Shown here piece by piece: positions 25,291 through 32,501 of a stretch of DNA of 32,501 nucleotides. Source of the DNA: Ewingella americana ATCC 33852 (GTDB lineage Bacteria; Pseudomonadota; Gammaproteobacteria; Enterobacterales; Enterobacteriaceae); NCBI RefSeq assembly GCF_000735345.1, contig NZ_JMPJ01000021.1:1-32501 (forward strand). The letters run 5' to 3'. Both the position numbers and the translations under genes were made by a program. The notes beneath the pieces are model-generated. The model was given only the letters and a program-made list of their open reading frames with translations. It made no database searches and was not told the DNA's origin. Numbering within the stretch: the stretch's first letter is position 1; every line of letters begins with the position of its first letter.

Positions 25291-27566
25291 GCTTTGTCTT
25301 CCTTAACCTGTGCTGCCGATTCCAGTGTTTTTAGCACGCGCTCTGGCGTAAAGGGGACTTCGCGCATCCGCACGCCCAGCGCGTCGAAAAGTGCATTGCC
25401 GACCGCCGCCGCGCTTGGCACTGACGCCGATTCCCCCGCGCCCATTGGCGGCTCATCAGGATAATCCAGCAGTTGAATATCCACCTGCGGTAACTCATCA
25501 AAGCGCAGGATCGGGTAGCCGCCCCATTCGAGCGAGGTGGTGCCCGCGCCGTCAAAGGTGGCGAACTCCTTCAGCACGCGGCTGGTGGACTGAATAATGT
25601 TGCCGTGAACCTGATGCTTGACCCCGGCCGGGTTGATCATCCGTCCGCAGTCGTGGGCGACGAAAATCTTGTCGATTTTGATCTGCCCGGTTTTGCGATT
25701 CACGCTCAGGTCGCAGACCCACGCCGCCCATGCCGCGCCGAAGCCGGGGAATTTACTGTGGAAGTAGCGGGCGTAGGCGAAACCGCGCCCGGTCACCACC
25801 TCCTGATTAGCCGGGGCAGGTTTGTGGTGGGCCGGGCCGTCTTGCCAATTGCACTGCTTTTTCAGCGCGGCGATCAGCTTGATGGCGCGGTCATCTTTCA
25901 GGTACTGCAGGCGGTAGGCGATCGGGTCCTGACCCGCCAGATAAGCCATTTCATCAATCCACGACTCATGGGCGAAGACGTTCGGCAGGGCCGATACGCC
26001 GCGCATCCACGAGGCGCGCACAATCGGCGCGGCGTCCTGCGACAGCACTCGCATGTGCGGATATTCATATTGCGGAATGGCGGTACGGTCGCCCATCTGC
26101 TGCACATCGGCGTTGTTCGGCACTTTGCCGGTCAGCACCAGAGGCAGCGTCACGGCATTATTCGACGGATAGCTGGTTTTGAGCTCGTAAGCCGCGACCT
26201 GCAGTTGCTTATCCAGACCCCCGCGCACGCGAATCAACTGGCCGGTGCCTTTCGGCTCCCAGCCTGATTCTTGCTCGCGCATCAGCTGCACGCGCACGGG
26301 TTTATCCACGGCTTGCGACAGCAACAGGGCGTCGGCCGAGACGTCGTCGGCGCAGTTGCGACCATAGCAGCCGGAGGCTTCCATGCGGTTGATATGCACC
26401 TGCTCCGGCACGCGATCCAGCAGCTTGGCGAGGTCTTTGCGCAGGTCATGAGGGTTTTGCGTGCCGGACCAGACTTCGGCTTTCTCCGCCGTGACGTCCG
26501 CCACCGCGCAGGATGGCCCAATGGAGGCGTGCAGGTGATAAGGCCAGACATAATCGGCGTCGGCGTGAATATGCAGCCCAGCCAGCGCTTCATCCGTACC
26601 GGCGTCGTTGCGCAGCATTCGGTCAGTTTTTGGCGTCGCCGCCAGCGTGTCGTGGAGCTTGTCCAGCGACAGGTCCGGCAGCCCGGCCCATTTCTTCCAT
26701 TCAACTTTTAGCTGGCGCATGGCGGCAATAGCCTGCTCCTCGCGCTCGGCGACAATGCCGATGAAATCTTTAATGACCACCACTTCGACGATGCCCGGCA
26801 GGTGGGCGATAGAGGCTTTATCCACTGAAATCAGGCTGTCGCCCAGCGGCGCACTGCTGTCCGCACCGGCATAGGGCGGCCTGACCACGCGGCCGTGCAG
26901 CATGCCCGGCAGGCGCATGTCGTGAACATAGGTCAGCTGGCCGGTGACTTTGGCGGGGATGTCCACCCGCGCTACCGGCTTGCCAACGTACTGGCTCTCT
27001 TTGACGCTTTTAAGCTGAACCGAGGTGTCGAGTGGCAGGTTGATATCTTGGCCTTCTGCCAGCTGTGCGTAGCTCAGACGCTTGGCCGGGTGGGCTTCGA
27101 CAAACACAAAGCCCTGCTCGGCGCGAAGCTGTTCGGCGGGCAGCTTGATGGCCTTGGCGGCGAGGGCGGTAAGCATCTCGCGCACCTGCGCCGCCGCCTG
27201 ACGCAGCGGCACGGCGGAGACTTGCAGCGTGCTGCTGGCGATGGTCGGCCCCTGATTCGGAGTGCGATTGGTGTCGCCGAGGATCATGGTGACATCTTCA
27301 AAGCGCACGCCAATTTCATCCGCGACTATTTGCGCTAAAGAAGTACGCACGCCGGTGCCCAAATCGACGTGACCGTTAAACGCGGTGACCTTACCGTCGG
27401 CAGACATCGCGATAAAGCTGTTCACGCGGTCCAGTGGGATATCAGTCACTTTGCTGGTGGTCGGGGCGCTGGCGAGGGCCGAGAGCGGCGAGACGAAAAG
27501 GCTGCTGACCATCACCACGCCGCCCGATTGCAGCAGGCGACGACGGGTTATTTCCAGAGTATTCAT
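25287..27566 (-). CDS. Molybdopterin-binding hydroxylase large subunit (IorB-like)
   Basis: A 759-residue large subunit of the xanthine oxidase family, closest to the isoquinoline 1-oxidoreductase beta / nicotinate hydroxylase type. A twin-arginine signal is clear: TRRRLLQSGG followed by a hydrophobic stretch and LSALASA. Molybdopterin-binding regions include HVDLGTGVRTSLAQIVADE and GCYGRNCADDVSADALLLSQ. The active-site Glu is in PPMGAGESASVPSAAAVGN near the end. It oxidises a substrate such as an N-heteroaromatic compound or aldehyde in the periplasm; which cannot be told. It has start/stop overlaps with both partners. No accessory chaperone gene (XdhC/CoxI type) is in view. Confidence 0.88.
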   Translation of the reverse strand: MNTLEITRRRLLQSGGVVMVSSLFVSPLSALASAPTTSKVTDIPLDRVNSFIAMSADGKVTAFNGHVDLGTGVRTSLAQIVADEIGVRFEDVTMILGDTNRTPNQGPTIASSTLQVSAVPLRQAAAQVREMLTALAAKAIKLPAEQLRAEQGFVFVEAHPAKRLSYAQLAEGQDINLPLDTSVQLKSVKESQYVGKPVARVDIPAKVTGQLTYVHDMRLPGMLHGRVVRPPYAGADSSAPLGDSLISVDKASIAHLPGIVEVVVIKDFIGIVAEREEQAIAAMRQLKVEWKKWAGLPDLSLDKLHDTLAATPKTDRMLRNDAGTDEALAGLHIHADADYVWPYHLHASIGPSCAVADVTAEKAEVWSGTQNPHDLRKDLAKLLDRVPEQVHINRMEASGCYGRNCADDVSADALLLSQAVDKPVRVQLMREQESGWEPKGTGQLIRVRGGLDKQLQVAAYELKTSYPSNNAVTLPLVLTGKVPNNADVQQMGDRTAIPQYEYPHMRVLSQDAAPIVRASWMRGVSALPNVFAHESWIDEMAYLAGQDPIAYRLQYLKDDRAIKLIAALKKQCNWQDGPAHHKPAPANQEVVTGRGFAYARYFHSKFPGFGAAWAAWVCDLSVNRKTGQIKIDKIFVAHDCGRMINPAGVKHQVHGNIIQSTSRVLKEFATFDGAGTTSLEWGGYPILRFDELPQVDIQLLDYPDEPPMGAGESASVPSAAAVGNALFDALGVRMREVPFTPERVLKTLESAAQVKEDKA

Positions 27567-28036
27567 GCCTGACCTCGCTCAGCAATCAGCTGACGGGCCT
27601 TTTCGGCGGCGCGCAGAATTTCAAGATGAGTGCCGCAGCGGCAGAGGTTGTAGGCCAGTTCGTTTTTGATTTGATCTTCGCTGGCCTGCGGATTGCGCTC
27701 AAACAGGGCGACCAGCGTCATGATCATGCCGTTGGCGCAATAGCCGCACTGCGCGGCCTGCTCGTCGATAAAACCTTGCTGCACCGGGTGCAATTTGCCT
27801 TCCTCACCCAGCCCTTCCAGCGTGGTAATGGCTTTGCCCTGCACGCCAGAAAGCGGGATGGAGCACGAGCGCGCGGCGACGCCATCGATAAGCACGGTGC
27901 AAGCACCGCACTCGCCAAGGCCGCAGCCATATTTCGGCCCATTCAGGCCCAGATCGTTGCGTAGGATATAAAGCAGAGGGGTGTCGGCACTGACATTGCT
28001 CAACGGCAGCATTTTGCCGTTAACATTGATTTCCAT
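27563..28036 (-). CDS. 2Fe-2S subunit of molybdenum hydroxylase (IorA-like)
   Basis: A 157-residue small subunit with two [2Fe-2S] clusters. Plant-type cluster: Cys38, 43, 46 and 58 (CGLGECGAC...C). Second cluster: Cys97 and 100 in QCGYCANGM with Cys132 and 134 in LCRCGTH. It passes electrons from molybdenum to the cytochrome. It has no signal peptide, so it must cross the membrane folded with the Tat-tagged large subunit. The frame extends to 28069, but ATG 28036 behind GGAG gives MEINVNGK, the family N-terminus. It is the first gene of the operon. Confidence 0.92.
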   Translation of the reverse strand: MEINVNGKMLPLSNVSADTPLLYILRNDLGLNGPKYGCGLGECGACTVLIDGVAARSCSIPLSGVQGKAITTLEGLGEEGKLHPVQQGFIDEQAAQCGYCANGMIMTLVALFERNPQASEDQIKNELAYNLCRCGTHLEILRAAEKARQLIAERGQA

Positions 28037-28090
28037 TGAAAAAACTCCATGTCGGGGCAGGCAATCCAAAAACGCGCCTGCCGCTGATGC

Positions 28091-28154
28091 GTTATATAAT
28101 TATGTTTATCACGCTAATAGTTAGCCTGTATTACCATGTGAATGGTATGTGAAT
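28091..28154 (-). promoter_or_regulatory. Possible activator-dependent promoter of the hydroxylase operon
   Basis: On the minus strand TATAAC (28096-28091) is a good -10 box, but nothing like TTGACA lies 16-18 bases before it. Two copies of ATTCACAT (complement of 28136-28143 and 28147-28154), 11 bases apart, are centred near -60. An inverted TACCAT/ATGGTA (28132-28137 and 28142-28147) overlaps them. A weak -35 box with repeats at that distance fits an activated promoter. Confidence 0.4.
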
Positions 28155-28216
28155 TAGGGCTGGGATTCATTAACAAAAGAAGGCAAAAAAGGGGTAGAGG
28201 CGCGGGGAGGGGAATG

Positions 28217-28247
28217 AAAAACACCGCCGGAAAGGCCTCCGGCGGTG
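28217..28247 (-). terminator. Terminator of the hpxC permease gene
   Basis: A 9-bp GC stem (28222-28230 with 28239-28247, CACCGCCGG/CCGGCGGTG) is followed on the minus strand by TTTTT (complement of 28217-28221). It sits 15 bases past the hpxC stop, so the permease is probably transcribed apart from the downstream hydroxylase operon. Confidence 0.88.
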
Positions 28248-28261
28248 GTGAGATAAAGGCG

Positions 28262-29770
28262 TTACTCTTTGCCCATTTCTACTTTCGAGAAGTCAATTGA
28301 CGGGCTGGCAGCGCGCTCGTGGCGAGCAATAACGCGGTAGGCGACGCCGGACAGGAACGCGCCGATAAACCAGCTAAAGTTGGCTACTTGATGCAGGCTC
28401 GGCGTGAAGCTGATGAACAGGCCAATCGCCACGGCTGGGATTAACGCCATGATAGCTTTCGGGTTGAAGCCGTTGCGATACCAGTAGCGGCCTGACGGCG
28501 TGGCGTTGAACAGGGCGTCCACGTCCAGAGAGCCGCGTTTGATCAGGTAGTAGTCTGCCAGCAAGATGCCGAACAGTGGCCCAATAAAGGCACCCAGCAC
28601 GTCCAGCGTATAGTGGATAAGCTCCGGCGACTGGAACAGGTTCCACGGCGTTAACAGCACTGAGCCTACGGCGGCAATCATCCCGCCGGTGCGGAAGCTG
28701 ATCTTTTGCGGCGCGCAGTTGGAGAAGTCGAAGGCCGGAGAGACGAAGTTCGCCACGATATTAATGCCGATGGTGGCGATGATCATGGTCAGCAGGCCGA
28801 GTGCCACCGCCACGCTGTTACCTACGCGGCTGACGGTTTCGATAGGGTCAGTGATCATCTGGCCAAACAGCGATTGGGTGCCGGAGACAATCACCACGGT
28901 CACAATCGAGAACAGCAGGAAGTTGAACGGCAGGCCCCAGCGGTTGCCGCGACGGATCTCACCCATATTTTTGGCGTAACGTGAGAAGTCACCAAAGTTC
29001 AGCAGCGGGCCAGAGAAGTAGGAGACAACCAGCGCGGTGGCGGTCAGCATTTCCCAGCTCTGTTGGCCGACGGTCAGCGTTTTGCTGGCCAAGGTGAAAG
29101 AGATATTGCTGAAGCCCGTCTTGTAGACAATCCAGCCCGCCAGCATCAGCATCACCACGTAGACGGCAGGCCCAGCGATATCAATAAAGCGCTTGATGGC
29201 GCTCATCCCGTGCCAGAACACCATTGCCTGCAAGAACCACATCACGCCGAAGCAGATCCAGCCCATCGCCGACAGCCCCAGCCAGTGCGGCACGGTCAGC
29301 GGATTGAGCGACGGGAAGAACTTCAGCAGCACCAGCATCAGGGCGCTGGCCGCCAAATAAGTTTGAATGCCGTACCACGCGAAGGCGATCAGCCCACGGA
29401 TAACCGCCGGAATATTCGCGCCAAACACCCCAAACGCCTGACGGCAAATCACCGCATAAGGCACGCCCGCCTGCTGGCTAGGCTTGGCCACCAGATTGGC
29501 AAAAATCTGCACGATGCAAATCCCGCACAGCAGGCACAGCAGCACCTGCCAGCTGGAAAGCCCCAGCGTGAAGAAGCTGGCTGCCACCACGTAGCCGCCC
29601 ATGCTGTGTACGTCCGACATCCAGAAAGAGAAGATGTTGTACCAGCTCCAGTTCTGATCGCGAGTCGGTGCTAAGTCGTCATTGCACAGCCGTGGGCTGT
29701 AGTGCGGCTTGATAATCCCCGCGCTCAATTCCGGCGACGCGCTGGCGGAAGAGATTTCGTGATTTGGCAT
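28262..29770 (-). CDS. hpxC: NCS1-family permease, probably for allantoin
   Basis: A 502-residue, 12-helix transporter of the nucleobase-cation-symport-1 family (PucI, Mhp1, HyuP). The signature before and in helix 1 is NDDLAPTRDQNWSWYNIFSFWMSDVHSMGGY, with the substrate-binding Trp of the WYNIF-WMSD segment, and LLNFGDFSRYAK between later helices. Family members carry allantoin, hydantoins or nucleobases. The neighbours (racemase and allantoinase) point to allantoin. The name follows the hpxC gene next to hpxSAB in Klebsiella. The frame opens far upstream at 29920, over the operator, but ATG 29770, with CAGGAG well placed, starts MPNHEISS. It is divergent from the GntR gene hpxS. Confidence 0.83.
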   Translation of the reverse strand: MPNHEISSASASPELSAGIIKPHYSPRLCNDDLAPTRDQNWSWYNIFSFWMSDVHSMGGYVVAASFFTLGLSSWQVLLCLLCGICIVQIFANLVAKPSQQAGVPYAVICRQAFGVFGANIPAVIRGLIAFAWYGIQTYLAASALMLVLLKFFPSLNPLTVPHWLGLSAMGWICFGVMWFLQAMVFWHGMSAIKRFIDIAGPAVYVVMLMLAGWIVYKTGFSNISFTLASKTLTVGQQSWEMLTATALVVSYFSGPLLNFGDFSRYAKNMGEIRRGNRWGLPFNFLLFSIVTVVIVSGTQSLFGQMITDPIETVSRVGNSVAVALGLLTMIIATIGINIVANFVSPAFDFSNCAPQKISFRTGGMIAAVGSVLLTPWNLFQSPELIHYTLDVLGAFIGPLFGILLADYYLIKRGSLDVDALFNATPSGRYWYRNGFNPKAIMALIPAVAIGLFISFTPSLHQVANFSWFIGAFLSGVAYRVIARHERAASPSIDFSKVEMGKE

Positions 29771-29881
29771 AAATCGTGCTCCTGTCATAAACACCGTGTC
29801 GAAGTGGGCACCGCAAGGTGGCGGACCCAAAATTAAAGTCGTCACGAAAGCATTTGCAGGAAACAGGCCATATTTGATTTT

Positions 29882-29911
29882 TTGTATACAATATTTATTT
29901 TTTCTGTATAC
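29882..29911. promoter_or_regulatory. Tandem HpxS operator in the hpxC/hpxSAB promoter
   Basis: Two GTATAC-core sites lie 22 bases apart: the perfect palindrome TTGTATACAA (29882-29891) and CTGTATACGA (core 29906-29911). The first overlaps a candidate -35 (TTGTAT, 29882-29887) and the second the -10 box (TGTATA, 29905-29910), with 17 bases between boxes. In Klebsiella, HpxS is reported to bind two tandem sites, one over the -35 and one over the -10, with a NAC site between; I only see an imperfect ATA-N9-TAT match (29886-29900). Confidence 0.65.
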
Positions 29912-29957
29912 GATTAGCACATAAAATGGCGCATCATCGAACAGCGGAGTGGGTGCA

Positions 29958-30692
29958 ATGACCAGTTGGAGCGGGCTGAATACGGCCTATTTTACCGAGG
30001 ATAAGGACGACCACATTTATAATGCGTTGGTGAAATCGATAGTCGAACACCAACTGCTACCGGGCAATAAATTGCCAGAAGAAGCCTTGGCTCAGGCTTT
30101 TTCCGTCAGCCGTACTGGCATTCGCCGCGTGTTGCAGCGCCTTGCCGCAGTGCAATTAGTGACGCTGTTGCCCAAGCGTGGTGCACACGTCACCTCGCCG
30201 GACGCCGATGAGTCACGCGATGTTTTCACCACGCGAAAAATTCTTGAGTGTGCCAACTTGCCCCAAGTGGTGGCACACTGTCAGTCCACCCACATCGCCG
30301 CGCTGAAGAAATTGTTGGAAGAGGAGAAGCTGGCCCACGAGTCGCGCAATGGCCCGGCGGCGATCCGCCTTTCCGCGGCGTTTCACGTCCAGCTACAGGC
30401 GATTTCTGGCAATAAAGTGCTGACCGAAGCCGTATCGCAACTGACCCTCCGCTCCTCGCTGGCCATCGCCGTGTGGGGCGCACCGTGGCAGCAGGGCTGC
30501 CGCTGTACCGATCACGACGTTCTGCTGGATCTGCTGAAAAACCGCGACGCCAAAGGTTTGGCTGACAGCATGGCGCACCACTTCGACCATATTGTTGCCA
30601 GTCTGCGGTTTGAGTCTCATCAGGATTGCGCGCCTGACTTTATGCAACTGTTCGCCGCCGACGCGGTAAAAGCCGACAAGGAGGCGCTGTGA
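29958..30692 (+). CDS. hpxS: GntR-family regulator (HpxS-like)
   Basis: A 244-residue FadR-type (FCD) GntR regulator. The winged helix spans about residues 15-80: LLPGNKLPEEALAQAFSVSRTGIRRVLQRLAAVQLV, followed by the basic wing PKRGAHVTSP. The C-terminal helical domain carries the FCD metal-type residues in SAAFHVQLQAISGN and MAHHFDHI. It probably controls its own operon and the permease in response to allantoin. ATG 29958 with GGAGTG is preferred over GTG 29949. The stop overlaps the hpxA start by one base, and an AAGGAGG ribosome site for hpxA lies inside the gene. Confidence 0.88.
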   Translation: MTSWSGLNTAYFTEDKDDHIYNALVKSIVEHQLLPGNKLPEEALAQAFSVSRTGIRRVLQRLAAVQLVTLLPKRGAHVTSPDADESRDVFTTRKILECANLPQVVAHCQSTHIAALKKLLEEEKLAHESRNGPAAIRLSAAFHVQLQAISGNKVLTEAVSQLTLRSSLAIAVWGAPWQQGCRCTDHDVLLDLLKNRDAKGLADSMAHHFDHIVASLRFESHQDCAPDFMQLFAADAVKADKEAL

Positions 30693-31459
30693 TGTCCACT
30701 GCTACAGGTAAGCTTTGTATACAACTAATCAACCCGAATACCAGTCTGGGTATGACCGAAGTGATGGCCGCCACCGCGCGACAGGTCGCGGCACCGGGTA
30801 CGGAGATTTGGGCGGTTTGCCCGGAAGAGGGCGCGCCATCGATTGAGGGCCATTTTGACGAAGCAATTGCCGCCATTGGCGTGTTGCAGCAGGTGAAAGC
30901 GGGCCGTGCGGCGGGCGTTGACGGGCATATCATCGCCTGCTTCGGCGACCCCGGCTTGTTGGCCGCTCGTGAGCTGGCACAGGCTCCGGTGATTGGCATC
31001 GCGGAGGCCGCCATGCACATGGCGACCCTGCTGGCGACCCGGTTTTCCATCGTTACCACTTTGCCGCGCACCTTAACCATCGCCCGCCATTTGTTGCATC
31101 AATATGGTTTTGAGCGCCACTGCGCTGCGCTTCACGCCATCGATTTGCCGGTATTAGCGTTGGATGACGGCAGCGGCTTGGCGCAGCAGAAAGTGCGTGA
31201 GCAGTGCATTGCGGCGAAAAAATCGGACGGCAGCGGGGCGATCGTGCTTGGCTGCGGCGGCATGGCGGATCTGGCCCAAGAGCTGACACTAGAGTTGGGG
31301 ATCCCGGTGATCGACGGCGTAAGCGCTGCGGTCAAAATGGTCGAGTCACTGGCGGCGCTGCGCCTGAGCACCAGCAAGCACGGCGATTTGGATTACCCGA
31401 TTGAGAAGCCTCTTTCCGGGCGTTTCGCCGGATTGAATTTGGGAGGTGGCAATGTCTGA
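30692..31459 (+). CDS. hpxA: Allantoin/hydantoin racemase
   Basis: A 255-residue cofactor-free racemase of the Asp/Glu racemase superfamily. The two catalytic Cys are seen in IACFGDPGL and VLGCGGMADL. The N-terminus QLINPNTSLGMTEVM is typical of hydantoin racemases. Next to an allantoinase it should interconvert (S)- and (R)-allantoin, so that both can be used. The ATG at 30692 has AAGGAGG seven bases before it; GTG 30689 is too close. The first codons contain an operator-like palindrome. It overlaps hpxB by 8 bases. Confidence 0.9.
   Translation: MSTATGKLCIQLINPNTSLGMTEVMAATARQVAAPGTEIWAVCPEEGAPSIEGHFDEAIAAIGVLQQVKAGRAAGVDGHIIACFGDPGLLAARELAQAPVIGIAEAAMHMATLLATRFSIVTTLPRTLTIARHLLHQYGFERHCAALHAIDLPVLALDDGSGLAQQKVREQCIAAKKSDGSGAIVLGCGGMADLAQELTLELGIPVIDGVSAAVKMVESLAALRLSTSKHGDLDYPIEKPLSGRFAGLNLGGGNV
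30715..30724. promoter_or_regulatory. Second copy of the TTGTATACAA palindrome, inside hpxA
   Basis: The perfect palindrome TTGTATACAA of the hpxS promoter recurs 23 bases after the hpxA start. It falls on codons Leu8-Gln11, read CTT TGT ATA CAA; ATA is a rare Ile codon in such GC-rich genes. It may be a third HpxS site acting as a roadblock or loop partner. Confidence 0.5.
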
Positions 31460-32411
31460 TATCGATTATCGCTTCACCGAGAATTACCCGCGCGACTTGA
31501 TTGGCTTTGCCGGTCGCCCGCCTCACGCCAATTGGCCGGGCAACGCGCGGATCGCCGTGCAGTTTGTGCTCAATTATGAAGAGGGTGCTGAGAATAACGT
31601 GCTGCACGGCGACGCGGGTTCTGAGCAGTTTCTGTCAGATATCATCGGCGCAGCCAGCTTCCCCGACCGCCATATGTCGATGGATTCCCTGTATGAATAT
31701 GGTTCTCGCGCCGGTTTTTGGCGCATTCATAATGAATTCCAAAAACGCGGCCTGCCGTTAACGGTTTTCGGCGTGGCAATGGCATTGGCGCGTAACCCTG
31801 AAATTGTCGCCGCCATCAAGCAGGCCGACTACGACGTGGTAAGCCACGGCTGGCGCTGGATCCACTATCAGGACATGAGTAAGGCGCAAGAAGCCGAGCA
31901 TATGCACAAGGCGGTCAGCGTGCTGAAAGACCTGTTCGGCAGCGCGCCGCTGGGCTGGTACACCGGCCGCGACAGCCCAAACACCCGCCAGCTGGTGGCC
32001 GAGTACGGCGGTTTCCAATACGACAGCGACTACTACGGCGACGACCTGCCATTCTGGACCCCGGTCAAGCTGGACAGCGGCGAGGTGAAGCAGCATCTGG
32101 TCATCCCTTACACCTTAGAAACCAACGACATGCGCTTCGCCTCTCCCCAAGGTTTCAACACCGGCGAGCAGTTCTTCACCTACCTGAAAGACACCTTCGA
32201 CGTGCTGTATGAAGAAGGTGAAACCAGCCCGAAAATGATGTCGATAGGCATGCATTGCCGGATATTAGGGCGTCCGGGGCGGTTTAAGGCTTTGCAGAGA
32301 TTTCTTGATTACGTTCAGGGACATGACCATGTGTGGGTGTGTAAGAGGGGGGAGATTGCAGAGCATTGGTTTAAAGAGCATCCTGCTGGGGGTAAACGTT
32401 TCGACGTTTAA
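31452..32411 (+). CDS. hpxB: Allantoinase, PuuE/polysaccharide-deacetylase type
   Basis: A 319-residue cofactor-independent allantoinase of the PuuE type, which has a NodB-like (polysaccharide deacetylase) barrel and is unrelated to the classical metal amidohydrolase allantoinase (AllB). Matching motifs are YPRDLIGFAGRPPHANWPG at the N-terminus, VQFVLNYEEGAENNVLHGD, VSHGWRWIHY and GWYTGRDSPNTRQL, and GMHCRILGRPGR near the end. It converts allantoin to allantoate. ATG 31452 follows GGAGGT and overlaps the hpxA stop by 8 bases. It is also called puuE. No allantoate-degrading gene follows within the window. Confidence 0.93.
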   Translation: MSDIDYRFTENYPRDLIGFAGRPPHANWPGNARIAVQFVLNYEEGAENNVLHGDAGSEQFLSDIIGAASFPDRHMSMDSLYEYGSRAGFWRIHNEFQKRGLPLTVFGVAMALARNPEIVAAIKQADYDVVSHGWRWIHYQDMSKAQEAEHMHKAVSVLKDLFGSAPLGWYTGRDSPNTRQLVAEYGGFQYDSDYYGDDLPFWTPVKLDSGEVKQHLVIPYTLETNDMRFASPQGFNTGEQFFTYLKDTFDVLYEEGETSPKMMSIGMHCRILGRPGRFKALQRFLDYVQGHDHVWVCKRGEIAEHWFKEHPAGGKRFDV

Positions 32412-32474
32412 TCTCGAGTAGTGGGGCTGCTGCCCTGACCCGCTTTTTAAATCTTTAACTTCAAATTCAAAACC

Positions 32475-32497
32475 GTGGGCGTCGGCCCACACCGTTT
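32475..32497 (+). terminator. Possible terminator after hpxB
   Basis: A short GC stem (GTGGGC 32475-32480 with GCCCAC 32485-32490, loop GTCG) is followed 4 bases later by TTTT (32495-32498 region). It is 60 bases past the hpxB stop and may be a weak terminator. Confidence 0.55.
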
Positions 32498-32501
32498 TAA
32501 A

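Noticed and set aside
24619-26711. Several plus-strand open frames of 146-281 residues opposite the hydroxylase genes
   Set aside because: They lie across from genes with clear heme and molybdopterin motifs and have shadow-type composition.
29771-29881. Sigma-54 promoter for hpxC
   Set aside because: I looked for TGGCAC-N5-TTGC on the minus strand because nitrogen genes often use it, and found no acceptable match.
1-32501. CRISPR array, insertion sequence, phage or toxin-antitoxin genes
   Set aside because: No repeated spacer pattern, transposase, integrase, phage structural gene or toxin pair was seen.

Overview
The window reads as chromosomal DNA of a gamma-proteobacterium in the order Enterobacterales. 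The evidence is a block from about 15.2 to 23.9 kb holding dkgB, yafC, yafD, mltD, gloB, yafS, rnhA, dnaQ and a tRNA-Asp in the same order as in Escherichia coli. The proteins differ enough from E. coli to suggest a relative outside Escherichia; a Yersiniaceae-like genus (Serratia, Rahnella, Ewingella, Rouxiella) is a guess only. No insertion sequence, phage gene or CRISPR array was seen, and no stretch longer than 300 bases lacks a gene.

Region 1 (1-15.1 kb) is an aryl polyene (APE) pigment cluster. Sixteen tightly packed plus-strand genes match the order apeC to apeR, followed by a dedicated phosphopantetheinyl transferase. Most neighbours overlap by 4-34 bases, so this looks like one long translationally coupled operon. 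The parts make a complete type II system. They comprise an aryl-acid activating ligase (ApeH), two carrier proteins (ApeE, ApeF), an ApeO ketosynthase with its inactive partner ApeC, a second ketosynthase (ApeR), a ketoreductase (ApeQ) and two hot-dog dehydratases (ApeI, ApeP). A thioesterase (ApeK), two membrane acyltransferases, one of them fused to a glycosyltransferase (ApeD, ApeJ), and an export set (ApeL, ApeM, ApeN, with ApeG a membrane protein) complete it. No ammonia lyase or methyltransferase gene is present. A divergent small lipoprotein gene lies to the left, and the AT-rich gap between it and the cluster carries several dyad and direct repeats.

Region 2 (15.2-23.9 kb) is the conserved housekeeping block: carbonyl reductase DkgB, the YafC regulator, an MFS exporter inserted beside yafC, YafD, the membrane-bound murein transglycosylase MltD, glyoxalase II, the YafS methyltransferase, RNase HI, the DNA polymerase III proofreading subunit and tRNA-Asp. 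E. coli yafE is missing.

Region 3 (23.9-32.5 kb) lies beyond the tRNA and is accessory. On the minus strand is a three-gene molybdenum hydroxylase operon: a 2Fe-2S subunit, a Tat-exported molybdopterin subunit related to isoquinoline 1-oxidoreductase, and a tri-heme cytochrome c. Next come an NCS1 permease (minus) and, divergently, a GntR regulator, an Asp/Glu-type racemase and a PuuE-type allantoinase (plus). This arrangement matches the allantoin module hpxC / hpxSAB described in Klebsiella. Two GTATAC-core operator-like sites sit in the divergent promoter, and an identical palindrome lies inside the start of hpxA.
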